Of a DNA stretch of 64,000 bases, positions 52,177 through 61,606 are shown piece by piece (the stretch's first letter is position 1; each line of letters begins with the position of its first letter). The translations under genes and the position numbers were made by a program. The stretch is from Chryseobacterium sp. G0186 (GTDB lineage: Bacteria > Bacteroidota > Bacteroidia > Flavobacteriales > Weeksellaceae). The DNA lies in assembly GCF_003815675.1 (NCBI RefSeq), contig NZ_CP033918.1:1798001-1862000 (forward strand), given 5' to 3'. The notes under the pieces are model-generated. The model was not told where the DNA came from and did no database searches. It worked only from the letters and a program-made list of their open reading frames with translations.

Positions 52177-53706
52177 TTAAAAGAAACCTAACTTGTTTTT
52201 GTTATAGGAAATCAGCATGTTTTTGGTCTGACGGTAATGGTCAAGCATCATTTTATGATTTTCTCTTCCTATTCCGGACTGTTTGTATCCTCCGAAAGGT
52301 GCTCCTGCAGGGTATGAGTGATACTGGTTTACCCAAACTCTTCCCGCTTCAATCTGACGTGGAATGTTATACAGCTGATGGGCATCTCTAGTCCAGACCC
52401 CTGCTCCTAATCCATAGATTGTGTCATTGGCTATTTTTACAGCTTCTTCTTCATCCTTAAAGGTGGTAAATGCCAACACAGGACCGAAGATCTCTTCCTG
52501 GAAAATCCTCATTTTATTATTTCCTTTGAAAATAGTAGGCTGGATATAGAACCCGCCCTCAAGGTCTTCTCCTAAATTATTGGCATCTCCTCCAACCAAA
52601 ACTTCGGCTCCTTCTTCTACTCCTAACTGAATGTAAGACAGAATTTTATCTTTTTGAATTTGCGAAGCCTGCGCACCCATCATTACGGTTTTATCCAATG
52701 GGTTTCCAACTTTAATCGCCTTCACTCTTTCTACTACTCTTTCTATAAAGGCATCTGCAATATCTTCCTGAACGAGTAATCTTGACGGACATGTACAGAT
52801 TTCTCCCTGGTTAAGGGCAAAAAGTACAGCTCCCTCAATGGCCTTATCTAAAAATTCATCATCTGCATCCATTACGGAGTTGAAGAATACGTTAGGAGAC
52901 TTCCCACCCAGTTCTAATGTCACAGGAATGATATTTTCTGTGGCATACTGCATCACCAGACGGCCTGTAGCAGTAGAACCTGTAAATGCAGCCTTGGCAA
53001 CCTTAGGATTGGTAACCAATGCTCTTCCTAATTCTGCTCCGAAACCATTAACGATATTGATCACTCCTGCAGGTAAGAGGTCTCCAATCAGTTCCATTAA
53101 AACCATAATGGAAACAGGGGTACTTTCTGCCGGTTTTAAGACTACACAGTTTCCTGCTGCCAATGCCGGAGCTAGTTTCCATACCGCCATAAGGATCGGG
53201 AAATTCCAAGGGATAATTTGTGCGATGACTCCAAGTGGTTCGTGAACAATAAGAGATACGGTATCTTTATCCAGTTCATTATGTGAACCCTCATCTGCAC
53301 GAATTACAGAGGCAAAATATCTGAAATGATCAATTGCAAGAGGCATATCTGCGGCCAATGTTTCTCTTACAGCCTTACCGTTATCAATGGTTTCTACTGT
53401 AGCGAGATATTCCAGGTTCTGCTCTATTCTGTCTGCGATTTTATTCAGGATGATGCTCCTTTCTGTAGAGGATGTATTTTTCCAGGTTTGAAATGCTTTT
53501 TCCGCTGCATCTACCGCCAACTCCAGATCTTCTTTGGATGAATGGGCTACCTGAGTAAATTTTTTACCATCTACGGGTGAGACTACATCAAAATATTGCC
53601 CTTTAACAGGAGGGGTAAATTTACCGTCAATATAGTTATCATATCTGTTCTTAAACTCCGGACGCTGTAAAAGAGTCGTTGATCTTGGTTCTGTAATAGT
53701 GCTCAT
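52177..53706 (-). CDS. Aldehyde dehydrogenase (acetaldehyde type)
   Basis: A 509-residue NAD(P)-dependent aldehyde dehydrogenase. VIAQIIPWNFPILM and the NAD motif FTGSTATGR are followed by the general base glutamate in LELGGKSPN and the catalytic cysteine C304 in GEICTCPSR, then EEIFGPVLAF. The C-terminal GAPFGGYKQSGIGRE is standard. The GEICTCPSR version is that of the ExaC/AldB-like enzymes that oxidise acetaldehyde. I use the ATG at 53706; a longer frame to 53766 would cover the operator region. Likely partner reactions: alcohol to aldehyde (adhP), aldehyde to acid (this enzyme). Confidence 0.93.
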   Translation of the reverse strand: MSTITEPRSTTLLQRPEFKNRYDNYIDGKFTPPVKGQYFDVVSPVDGKKFTQVAHSSKEDLELAVDAAEKAFQTWKNTSSTERSIILNKIADRIEQNLEYLATVETIDNGKAVRETLAADMPLAIDHFRYFASVIRADEGSHNELDKDTVSLIVHEPLGVIAQIIPWNFPILMAVWKLAPALAAGNCVVLKPAESTPVSIMVLMELIGDLLPAGVINIVNGFGAELGRALVTNPKVAKAAFTGSTATGRLVMQYATENIIPVTLELGGKSPNVFFNSVMDADDEFLDKAIEGAVLFALNQGEICTCPSRLLVQEDIADAFIERVVERVKAIKVGNPLDKTVMMGAQASQIQKDKILSYIQLGVEEGAEVLVGGDANNLGEDLEGGFYIQPTIFKGNNKMRIFQEEIFGPVLAFTTFKDEEEAVKIANDTIYGLGAGVWTRDAHQLYNIPRQIEAGRVWVNQYHSYPAGAPFGGYKQSGIGRENHKMMLDHYRQTKNMLISYNKNKLGFF

Positions 53707-53765
53707 ATTAGTATTGTTTTTATTTTTCGATGATGCCAAATTACATGTACAACCCCAAAAAAACA

Positions 53766-53800
53766 TAGCACAATCGTATAAAAAAAGTGCAGAATCGTAT
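53766..53800 (-). promoter_or_regulatory. Candidate AraC operator: phased direct repeats
   Basis: Two copies of GCAnAATCGTAT (inside 53766-53779 and 53787-53800) match at 11 of 12 bases. They are exactly 21 bp apart, two helical turns, the normal layout for AraC half-sites. They lie 60-95 bp upstream of the aldehyde dehydrogenase ATG, and the divergent gene encodes an AraC regulator. Confidence 0.65.
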
Positions 53801-53888
53801 TAAGGCTCTAATTTTATCATTTTATTAACAGCAACATAGGGTCAAATTCTATATATTTGAAATATCAGTTTCCAAAAAATATTTAGAA

Positions 53889-54815
53889 ATGAATAACAAT
53901 AGCAAGTTTTTATTAAACACTCCTGAATTAACCCAGGAGAGGCATCTATTGAGTCTTGTTGAAAATCAGACGACATTCAATCTAAACAATTGTGAATTCA
54001 GTATTTATGAAACTCATCAGGCCGCTTTTGGGGTAAAACTTCACTTTGAAACCATTGCTTTTACAGCAATGCTAAGGGGCAAAAAGCATATGAAACTGGA
54101 TAACAAGACTAATTATTTTGATTATTTTCCAGGAGAAAGCATTTTGGTTGCCCCTGGAGAGACAATGGTTATTGATTTTCCTGAGGCTGATGAAACCGCT
54201 ACCCAATGTATTTCCTTAAGTTTAAATCCTGATTTTATAGAGGATTCCCTCAATTATTTAAACTATCATCTTCCGAAAGTGGATGAAGCTTCTCAATGGA
54301 ATATTCAGCTGGATGAGTATTTTCTTTTTAATAATCAGGCGTTGACTTCTGCTACCAACAATATTATGAGAATAGCCATGGATGATAATTCCCAAAAGGA
54401 TATCATGGCTGATTTTGCCCTGAAAGAACTTCTGATAAGATTGATGCAGACACAGGCAAGAAGTCTGGTAGAAAAAAATATGGTGAAAAATAAATCAAGG
54501 ATAGGATTTGTAGTAGACTATATCAAAAGAAATCTGCACCAAAAACTATCGATTGACAGTATAGCCAAGCTTGCGTATGTAAGTAAATCCAATTTCTTTA
54601 AGATGTTCAGAGATGAACTGGGAGTTTCTCCGAATGATTTTATTCTACAGGAAAGAATCAATAGAGCCAAGGAATTATTGGCAGGGCAAAACAGCATTAA
54701 GGAAACCGCTTTCCAGACAGGGTTTTCTGATACAAATTATTTTACGAGAGTATTTAAGCAACTGGTTGGAGTTACTCCAAAAAGCTATCAGAATGCAAAA
54801 ATATATTCTGAGTAA
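53889..54815 (+). CDS. AraC-family regulator of the aldehyde/alcohol dehydrogenase locus
   Basis: A 308-residue protein. The N-terminal ~190 residues form an AraC-N/cupin-like effector domain (FDYFPGESILVAPGETMVIDFPEADE). The C-terminal ~100 contain two HTH motifs (KLSIDSIAKLAYVSKSNFFKMFRDELG, split here, and the family end TNYFTRVFKQLVGVTPKSYQ). It is divergent from the aldehyde dehydrogenase with 182 bp between, holding a 21-bp-phased direct repeat. It most likely activates the dehydrogenase genes in response to an aldehyde or alcohol; this is inference from position and operator. Confidence 0.9.
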   Translation: MNNNSKFLLNTPELTQERHLLSLVENQTTFNLNNCEFSIYETHQAAFGVKLHFETIAFTAMLRGKKHMKLDNKTNYFDYFPGESILVAPGETMVIDFPEADETATQCISLSLNPDFIEDSLNYLNYHLPKVDEASQWNIQLDEYFLFNNQALTSATNNIMRIAMDDNSQKDIMADFALKELLIRLMQTQARSLVEKNMVKNKSRIGFVVDYIKRNLHQKLSIDSIAKLAYVSKSNFFKMFRDELGVSPNDFILQERINRAKELLAGQNSIKETAFQTGFSDTNYFTRVFKQLVGVTPKSYQNAKIYSE

Positions 54816-54859
54816 TTGTTGGTCCTTACAATTCTCGAAAGCTATTCATATAAAAAAAG

Positions 54860-54884
54860 CCCCCGAAGTAAAAACTTCAGGGGT
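54860..54884. terminator. Bidirectional terminator between araC and susD
   Basis: CCCC-GAAGT pairs with ACTTC-GGGG (one bulged A) around AAAA, with A and T runs on both sides. It lies between the convergent stops at 54815 and 54898. Confidence 0.8.
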
Positions 54885-54897
54885 ATTTTTATAATGA

Positions 54898-56577
54898 TTA
54901 ATATTTATCATTTTGTAGAACATTCGAGTTTGCCGAAGTTTCCTTAATTGGAATAGGTAAAGTATATCTATAATCACCATTAGCAAGATTCTTAACCGGA
55001 ATGATATCATCTGTAGGGTTTCTGTCCATAGAGACATTGGCCAGTACAGCAAGTCTTTTCAGGTCAAGGAAACGGTGCCCTTCAAGTGCCAATTCAACTC
55101 TACGTTCTTTTAAGATGTCTGCATAGGCAAATTGTGCATCTGTATACGTAGGAGTTACAGCAGCTCCAAGATAGTTTCTTGCTTCTCTTACTTTCTGAAT
55201 CAAGTCATGAGCTACTGAAAGATTCCCTGCAGCCACTTCAGCTTCAGCTAAAATGAAGTACATTTCTGACAATCTGAAAACTTTAACATCATTTCTAGTA
55301 GATGCACTTAGTTTTCCAGGATATTTGTCAATTACCAATCCATCATTTCTGGTAGTTCCTGCAGATGCAGAAGCATAGTTATCGTTTGGTTTTGATGAAG
55401 GGTCTACATAAGCATATTTTCTGATGTCTCCCGGAGTATTCTTAAATATGTTATATAAGTTTCTTCCCCAGAACCACATTGGAGATCCACCAAGGTTAGA
55501 TTGGTTTGTATTCCATTTTCCACCAATAGCAGCACCTGCTCCCAATGGAAGTCTGTTTAGAGAGAAAATAGACTCACCATTATCAGTATCAGCCCACATT
55601 CTTCTATATGGATTGAAAGAACCTCCTACGATACCGTTTCCTGTCTTCTCATCAATTCCTCCATAGAATGCAATATTCCACTTATCAGTAGTTGGCTCAT
55701 TGAAAGGTCCGGATTGGAACACAGAACCATCAGGTTCAGTAACAAGAACCTGAGCATTTGTTCCTGTCATTGGTATTGCTTTTGTAAGGGATAAACCAGA
55801 TCCGTTGATTACTAATTCTGCATTCTTCTTAGCAAGTCCCATTTCACCTCTGTAAAGGTTAAAACGAGCAGCAACAGCATTTACAAAATTCTTATCTACC
55901 TGATATCTTCTCGGATTTGTAGAGCTTCCTAAAATCTCTCTGGCATAATCTAAATCAGCATTAATGAAATCATACACCTCCTGGTTTTTAACTCTTGGTA
56001 ATTTAGCTTCTGTAGAAGGAACATCCTTCAGAAGAATAACTCCCAGAGCATTAGGATTTTTCATATCACTAGAGAAATAAGCCTCTAACTGTACATAGCA
56101 ATATGCTCTGATCGCTCTGGCTTGTGCAAGAATTGCATTGTATGCATTCTTATCTTCGTTAGAAACAGGGGTAATTTTCTTTGCTCCTTCAAGAAGTCTG
56201 TTCACTCTGTTGATCACTTTATAGTTATTCATCCAGATCCCATCACTAGCAACAGTACCTACTGTTCCTCCTGTAACAACAGCACTAGACGGATCAAGGA
56301 AATGCCTGTGTAGTGAATATTCCTGTCCTCCACTACCAGATCCCGGTTTTACCTCGTCTGTAAATACTGCCGTGAAATAGATCTCATCAAGTGGATCTAA
56401 CTGAGCGTATACAGATCCATTTAAAACTTCATTAAGGTTAGCAACACTTGTATACAGGTCTTGTTCCTGTAGTTCTCCCGGCTGCTTTATATCTAGTGCA
56501 TCCTGACAACTGTTCAGCGTAAATACTGCAGATGATAGGGTTGCTACAACTAATATTGTATTTATAATTCTTTTCAT
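54898..56577 (-). CDS. SusD/RagB-family lipoprotein (second pair)
   Basis: A 559-residue surface lipoprotein with signal ending LNSC (C24) and SusD start QDALDIKQPGELQEQ. The N-terminal TPR-like part has AQARAIRAYCYVQLEAYF, and the C-terminus has ILKERRVELALEGHRFLDLKRLA, the family end. It pairs with the SusC 12 bp upstream. The substrate is unknown, since no hydrolase or protease gene is in the unit. Confidence 0.95.
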   Translation of the reverse strand: MKRIINTILVVATLSSAVFTLNSCQDALDIKQPGELQEQDLYTSVANLNEVLNGSVYAQLDPLDEIYFTAVFTDEVKPGSGSGGQEYSLHRHFLDPSSAVVTGGTVGTVASDGIWMNNYKVINRVNRLLEGAKKITPVSNEDKNAYNAILAQARAIRAYCYVQLEAYFSSDMKNPNALGVILLKDVPSTEAKLPRVKNQEVYDFINADLDYAREILGSSTNPRRYQVDKNFVNAVAARFNLYRGEMGLAKKNAELVINGSGLSLTKAIPMTGTNAQVLVTEPDGSVFQSGPFNEPTTDKWNIAFYGGIDEKTGNGIVGGSFNPYRRMWADTDNGESIFSLNRLPLGAGAAIGGKWNTNQSNLGGSPMWFWGRNLYNIFKNTPGDIRKYAYVDPSSKPNDNYASASAGTTRNDGLVIDKYPGKLSASTRNDVKVFRLSEMYFILAEAEVAAGNLSVAHDLIQKVREARNYLGAAVTPTYTDAQFAYADILKERRVELALEGHRFLDLKRLAVLANVSMDRNPTDDIIPVKNLANGDYRYTLPIPIKETSANSNVLQNDKY

Positions 56578-56589
56578 AATTATTCTCTA

Positions 56590-59442
56590 TTAAAAATCAA
56601 CATTTAAACCTACAGATACGGTTTTTGGGTTAGGGTAAACATTTAGTGAAAATGAAGTAATCGGCTCCGGATCAAATCCTTTCCAATCTGTCCATGTATA
56701 AAGGTTTTCTGCCTGAACAAATACTTTAATTCCTCTTACCGGCAGTTTACCTAACTGACTTTTGCTAAAGTTATATCCTAAAGTAACATTCTTAAGTCTG
56801 ATGAAGTCTGATCTGTGTAAGAATCTGTCTGAAGAACCTAAAGTTAAGTTGCTTGCTTTTAAAGCAGGAACATCTGTATCTCTATTTTGAGGAGTCCATG
56901 CATTTAACAAGTCCGCAGAAAGGTTTCTGTTGGCCGCTGCACTTGGATCAAATACCCAAGACTGCAAGTTATCATAGATCCATCCTCCTTGTTGGAAAGA
57001 GAATAAAGTATCAAAGAACCATCCTTTGTGTTGAGCGTTAAATCCGAAACCTCCTGTAAACTTAGCATATCTTGATTTTCCTGTCAATACTCTGTCTGCA
57101 GATGTTGGAGCTTCCGTAATGTTTCCGTTTTTGTCAAGGAACTGTAAGTTTCCGTTATCACGGTTTACACCAACGTATGAATATAGCTGATATTGACCAG
57201 CAGGTCCACCAATAGCATTAACAACATCTCCTGCAAGGTTTTCGCTGTTCATAGAAACAATCTTGTTAGAGTTGTATGAAGCATTTGCGAAAACGGATAA
57301 TTTTGTACTTTCGTTTCTGATCACATTGTATTTGATCATCCCTTCAATACCTTTATTATCAAGAATTCCGTCGTTACCTCTGATTGAGTAATACCCTGTA
57401 ACTGCTGATTTCTGGAGATCGTTGAACATTCTTGATGTTCTTTTCTGATAGTAATCAAAACTACCTTCAATTAATCCTTTATAGTTAAAATCTACTCCGA
57501 TATTACTTTGTTTTACCTGCTCCCACTCTAAGTAAGGGTTTGATAAGTTCACGAAGTTATATCCTAATAAATTCTGATATCCTGAAATACCATTATACAA
57601 ATCAAGGAAGTTATTAGGAAGTAAAGCCAATGGGTTAGAGTTATCCGTAGCAATTCCTAGGTTTTGGTTACCTGTAGTACCGATTGAAGCTCTTAATTTC
57701 AATAATCTGAATCCGGAATTAGCCATGAATTCTTCTTTGTCAACATTCCATCTTGCCGCAACTGACCAGAAAGTCTCCCATCTGTTGGTAGGTAAGAAAC
57801 GGTAAGATCCGTCTCTTCTTACAACTCCACTTACTCCATACTTATCTTTGTAATCATAATCTAATGTTCCAAAGTAAGCTAAAGTACCTGCTGTTACTTT
57901 TGAAGCCGTTACAGAAGGTCTGTAAAAATTGGGAGTATCAGGGTTGAAAGGAATATAACCAGTTCCTGCACCAAATTCCCACTGTAATGGGTTCAGACCG
58001 TTTTGTCTTTGAAAATTATTACTTACGTGTGCTTTGATATAATCCATATAGGCAGCAGCACTAATCGTATGATCTCCGAAAGATTTATTGAATGAAATAT
58101 TGGTAATACTGTTGAAAGTTAAATCTCTTGTTGTAGAAAATTCCTCACTTCCTCCGTATCTTGCCTGATCTGCATTTGCCACACTAATAGCAAGGTATCC
58201 TAGTGGTGATCTTGCAAAGTTTCTTTCGTATTGTTTGTATTCAATACCAGTTCTGTTTCCAATGCTAAGGTAATCTGTAATTTTATAGTTTACATTGGCA
58301 TTCGCAGAAATACTTAATTCTGTAAATCTGTTTCTGATTCCTCCGTTGATGTTATCCTGAAGGATCCATTGTCTGTTGTTAGAAGCATCTCCTTTGATAG
58401 CATTATACAACTCTTGTCCATTTGCATATGGAGAAGGATCGATATATGGTCTTGAAAGAACTCCTCCAAACAGAGGGTTTTGAAGAGTGTTGCTGGAAAT
58501 TAATGTATTCGTTTCATCATCCAACTGGTTTCTTTTGGAATATCCTAAACCAATGATAGAACCGAAAGTTAATTTTCCATTTTTAGATTTACCATTAAGG
58601 TTATTTCTCATTGTAAATCTTTTGAAGTCTGTAGATCTTACAGTTCCTTCACTGTCTAAATATCCAAGAGAGAAGAAGTTATTGATATTTTCTCCACCTC
58701 CGGTAATAGAAAGGTTATGCTGTTGAGAAATACCAACACGGGTAAACTGTTTATTCCAGTCTGTATCTGTTCCCCAATTATTAATCTGGTTGTTTGTTAA
58801 ACCTTTTCCTTTCCCTGTTTCTAAATTTCTCTGAATATATAACAACTGCTGAGCATTTGCCATATTGTATTGGGTTTCAGGTAACTGACTAAAAGAAGTT
58901 AATGCATCATAGGAAACTTTTAATCCTGAATTAAATTTTCCTCCTTTCGTTGTGATCACAACTACTCCATTTGCAGCTCTGTTACCGTAGATTGCTGTTG
59001 CCTGGGCATCCTTCAGGATACTGAACGTTTCAATATCGTAAGAGTTTAGGTTTCTGAACTGAGAACCTGAAGTAATAACTCCGTCTACCACGTATAAGGG
59101 ATCCGTAGAACCGTTAAGGGAACTTGTTCCTCTGATCAGAATATTGAATTTTCCAGAACCTGGAGAACCAGATGCTGAATTCACTACAATACCGGGTGCT
59201 GTACCCTGAATTGAGTTTAATACAGAGATGTTGGGTCTGTTTTCCAACGTTTCAGCACCTACTGTAACCGAAGAAGAGGTAGTTTTAGCCTTGGTAGCTG
59301 TTTTACTATATCCTAAAACAACTACTTCCTCAATCTTAGTCTCTTTGTCCTTACTGTTCTTAGATTCTTTTTCTTGAGCAAACACAGCCTGGCCTGTAAA
59401 AAACAAAACCCCTGCTGTCAAAACACGCAATTTCATATTCAT
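56590..59442 (-). CDS. SusC/RagA-family TonB-linked transporter (second pair)
   Basis: A 950-residue outer-membrane channel. Signal peptide MNMKLRVLTAGVLFFTGQAV-FAQ, a short lysine-rich spacer, the TonB-box-like EEVVVLGYS, plug (SVLNSIQGTAPGIVV, ILIRGTSSL, PLYVVDGV) and barrel ending TVSVGLNVDF. It lacks the N-terminal carboxypeptidase-regulatory-like domain present in the first SusC. The start ATG at 59442 gives the usual Chryseobacterium leader; a longer frame to 59472 crosses the promoter. It forms an operon with the SusD downstream. Confidence 0.95.
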   Translation of the reverse strand: MNMKLRVLTAGVLFFTGQAVFAQEKESKNSKDKETKIEEVVVLGYSKTATKAKTTSSSVTVGAETLENRPNISVLNSIQGTAPGIVVNSASGSPGSGKFNILIRGTSSLNGSTDPLYVVDGVITSGSQFRNLNSYDIETFSILKDAQATAIYGNRAANGVVVITTKGGKFNSGLKVSYDALTSFSQLPETQYNMANAQQLLYIQRNLETGKGKGLTNNQINNWGTDTDWNKQFTRVGISQQHNLSITGGGENINNFFSLGYLDSEGTVRSTDFKRFTMRNNLNGKSKNGKLTFGSIIGLGYSKRNQLDDETNTLISSNTLQNPLFGGVLSRPYIDPSPYANGQELYNAIKGDASNNRQWILQDNINGGIRNRFTELSISANANVNYKITDYLSIGNRTGIEYKQYERNFARSPLGYLAISVANADQARYGGSEEFSTTRDLTFNSITNISFNKSFGDHTISAAAYMDYIKAHVSNNFQRQNGLNPLQWEFGAGTGYIPFNPDTPNFYRPSVTASKVTAGTLAYFGTLDYDYKDKYGVSGVVRRDGSYRFLPTNRWETFWSVAARWNVDKEEFMANSGFRLLKLRASIGTTGNQNLGIATDNSNPLALLPNNFLDLYNGISGYQNLLGYNFVNLSNPYLEWEQVKQSNIGVDFNYKGLIEGSFDYYQKRTSRMFNDLQKSAVTGYYSIRGNDGILDNKGIEGMIKYNVIRNESTKLSVFANASYNSNKIVSMNSENLAGDVVNAIGGPAGQYQLYSYVGVNRDNGNLQFLDKNGNITEAPTSADRVLTGKSRYAKFTGGFGFNAQHKGWFFDTLFSFQQGGWIYDNLQSWVFDPSAAANRNLSADLLNAWTPQNRDTDVPALKASNLTLGSSDRFLHRSDFIRLKNVTLGYNFSKSQLGKLPVRGIKVFVQAENLYTWTDWKGFDPEPITSFSLNVYPNPKTVSVGLNVDF

Positions 59443-59469
59443 ATTAACAGATTTTAATATATTCGGGGA

Positions 59470-59500
59470 CAAATATGTTAATAAATATTAACAACATCAA
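59470..59500 (-). promoter_or_regulatory. Promoter of the second susCD pair
   Basis: On the minus strand a TTG (59500-59498), 20-bp spacer, then CATATTTG (59477-59470), one mismatch to TAnnTTTG, 27 bp before the ATG. Spacing is the same as in the two tRNA-Phe promoters. Confidence 0.6.
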
Positions 59501-60001
59501 TTCCTTAAATGCTGAAAACCGCCTGTCAGAACAGGAATATCCGCATCAATCTCCAAAAAATGATAAAGAAAAATTTTGATTGCATTTAAAATTTTAACAA
59601 AAAACAAAGCATTTTAAACAATGAAAGGATTTTAACAAAAAGTGAAATAAAAATCAACGTTCACTTTTTAAGAGAATAAAGTGAAAAAAATCAACAGTAA
59701 ACATTTATATCAACGAAAAAAATAAAATAATTTTCATCTTAATTTTACGCAAAGTAGCACATAACAAGCCCCCATTCCTTTTAATTCACATTAAAAACAA
59801 CCTTATAAAAAGCAGGAAAGCCACCTTAAAAGGTGGCTTTCCTAAATTAAAATTAAAAATTTGTTAATATATGCGATTTAAAAATCGGTTCAAATTGGCA
59901 GGTATTTCAGAAGTATTTTCATCCTTCTTTTTTGTCATTTTATTTATGTTTTTCGTAAAATACCTTTTATTCTTTTTTAATAAACATGTAATATGTTTGT
60001 C
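59501..60001. other. Gene-free stretch between two sus operons
   Basis: About 500 bp of AT-rich DNA. It holds a strong terminator (59814-59843) and a small CCTGT/ACAGG hairpin near 59522-59535. Otherwise nothing recognised. It acts as the boundary between the second and third susCD units. Confidence 0.5.
59814..59843 (-). terminator. Terminator of the third susCD operon
   Basis: A perfect 14-bp stem, AGGAAAGCCACCTT / AAGGTGGCTTTCCT, with a two-base centre. It lies 158 bp downstream of the susD stop at 60002. Confidence 0.7.
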
Positions 60002-61594
60002 TTACCATTGTGGATTTTGCTGAGCCGCAAGAGTAGGATTATTTACAACCTCATCATTTGGAATAGGCCATAATATTCTGAAATCCGTTTTTGGAATCAT
60101 GGCAACACCCAATGGTCCTGTATATGGAGTACCTAATGTAAAGGCAGAACCTGGAGGCGTAGAGTTAGCTACCTTAGCAGGAATCCCAGGTGTAGGGATC
60201 AAATCATCATAAAGTAATCTATGGATATCCCCCCATCTCATTCCTTCTCCCAGGAACTCAATTCTTCTTTCTGTAACAATAGCATCTACAAGCTCTGTTG
60301 CATTGGCGAAAGAAGCTGCTGTATATTGTTGAGTTGCCGGAGTTGCCAATGATCTGTTTCTTACCATATTCAGATAAGTAATCGCTGAAGCAGTATTTCC
60401 TTGTCTTGCATATGCTTCTGCCATGGAAAGGATTACTTCTGCATATCTCATGATTGGAGAACCATCAGATAGGTTAGCAACATCCTTATATTTATTCACA
60501 TATTTCACTCCTGCAGCAGAAGTTCTTACCATTGCCGTTTCAGCTCTTCTCTTGTCATCTGCCAACCATCTTGGGTTTCTCCAGATAATAGGACTGATAC
60601 ATACCAATGAACGGTCTCTATACATAGAAGCCAGTCCCGCATTGGTACCAGGGTTTGTATTTGCTGAATTTTCAATTGAAAAGACAGATTCTGTATTATT
60701 GTAGTTATTAGCCAAAACAAACGGCACTTCAGGAGTAGACGTAAGGGTATAAGGACCATTTAATTTTGCACCCTCAGTAATTACCTTTGTCCAATCTCTC
60801 ATATTTAGATAAGCTCTTACTTTCAAAGCAATGGCAGCTTCTTTAGTAGCTCTGGTGATTTTAGCATTACCTGATCTTGTAGATTTACTAGCAGTCAACA
60901 ATTCTGCTTGATCTAAATCAGCAAGAATCTTAGTATAGGCTTCCGCTACAGTTCCTCTTCCTACCTTAAGAGCTTCTTCAATAGCAGCCGGGCTGGTAAT
61001 GGCAGTAGTACGGTAAGGAATTCCCGGATGACTTGCATTGGCTGTAAAATTATATGGACGAGAGAAATGCTTTAATAATTCCAAATGAGCCAACGCTCTT
61101 AAGAAATACATTTCACCTAAATAATTATCACGTACAGCGGCGGTAATTACTCCGGTTTCTCCTGCTTTTTTCAAACCATCTATTGTGATGTTTGCTTTGT
61201 TAACCAATCCGTAGCCATTCATCCAATAATGTGAATTATTAGGAGAACCACCATCATAAGTTGCAGTATATGTTAATTGATAAAAAGTAGCGGTATTTAC
61301 CATATCCTCTCCACGCACATCATTTTGCTCTACATAAGCAGCTCCAAACACATATCCTCTTGGAGTATTGGCAGCATCCGGTGCCGTTTTATAGATCCCG
61401 TTCTGTGCGGCATTATATACCCCCATCACAGCCAAATCCACATTCACAGCAGAAGTAAAAGCAATCTCCTCATAGATATTATTATAAGGTTGCAAATCTA
61501 GGGTATCATTCTCTGAACAAGAGCTCACCATCGCCATTAATAATGATACTGATAAAACAGACAACCCTCTTCTTATTATATTTTTATTTTTCAT
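60002..61594 (-). CDS. SusD/RagB-family lipoprotein (third pair)
   Basis: A 530-residue surface lipoprotein: signal ending MVSSC (C26), then SENDTLDLQPYNN as the SusD start. Core helices include YLGEMYFLRALAHLELLKHFSRPY, split here by context, and the family end IVTERRIEFLGEGMRWGDIHRLLYDD. It lies 12 bp after the SusC of the same unit. Substrate unknown. Confidence 0.95.
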   Translation of the reverse strand: MKNKNIIRRGLSVLSVSLLMAMVSSCSENDTLDLQPYNNIYEEIAFTSAVNVDLAVMGVYNAAQNGIYKTAPDAANTPRGYVFGAAYVEQNDVRGEDMVNTATFYQLTYTATYDGGSPNNSHYWMNGYGLVNKANITIDGLKKAGETGVITAAVRDNYLGEMYFLRALAHLELLKHFSRPYNFTANASHPGIPYRTTAITSPAAIEEALKVGRGTVAEAYTKILADLDQAELLTASKSTRSGNAKITRATKEAAIALKVRAYLNMRDWTKVITEGAKLNGPYTLTSTPEVPFVLANNYNNTESVFSIENSANTNPGTNAGLASMYRDRSLVCISPIIWRNPRWLADDKRRAETAMVRTSAAGVKYVNKYKDVANLSDGSPIMRYAEVILSMAEAYARQGNTASAITYLNMVRNRSLATPATQQYTAASFANATELVDAIVTERRIEFLGEGMRWGDIHRLLYDDLIPTPGIPAKVANSTPPGSAFTLGTPYTGPLGVAMIPKTDFRILWPIPNDEVVNNPTLAAQQNPQW

Positions 61595-61606
61595 TGTTAT
61601 TTTATT

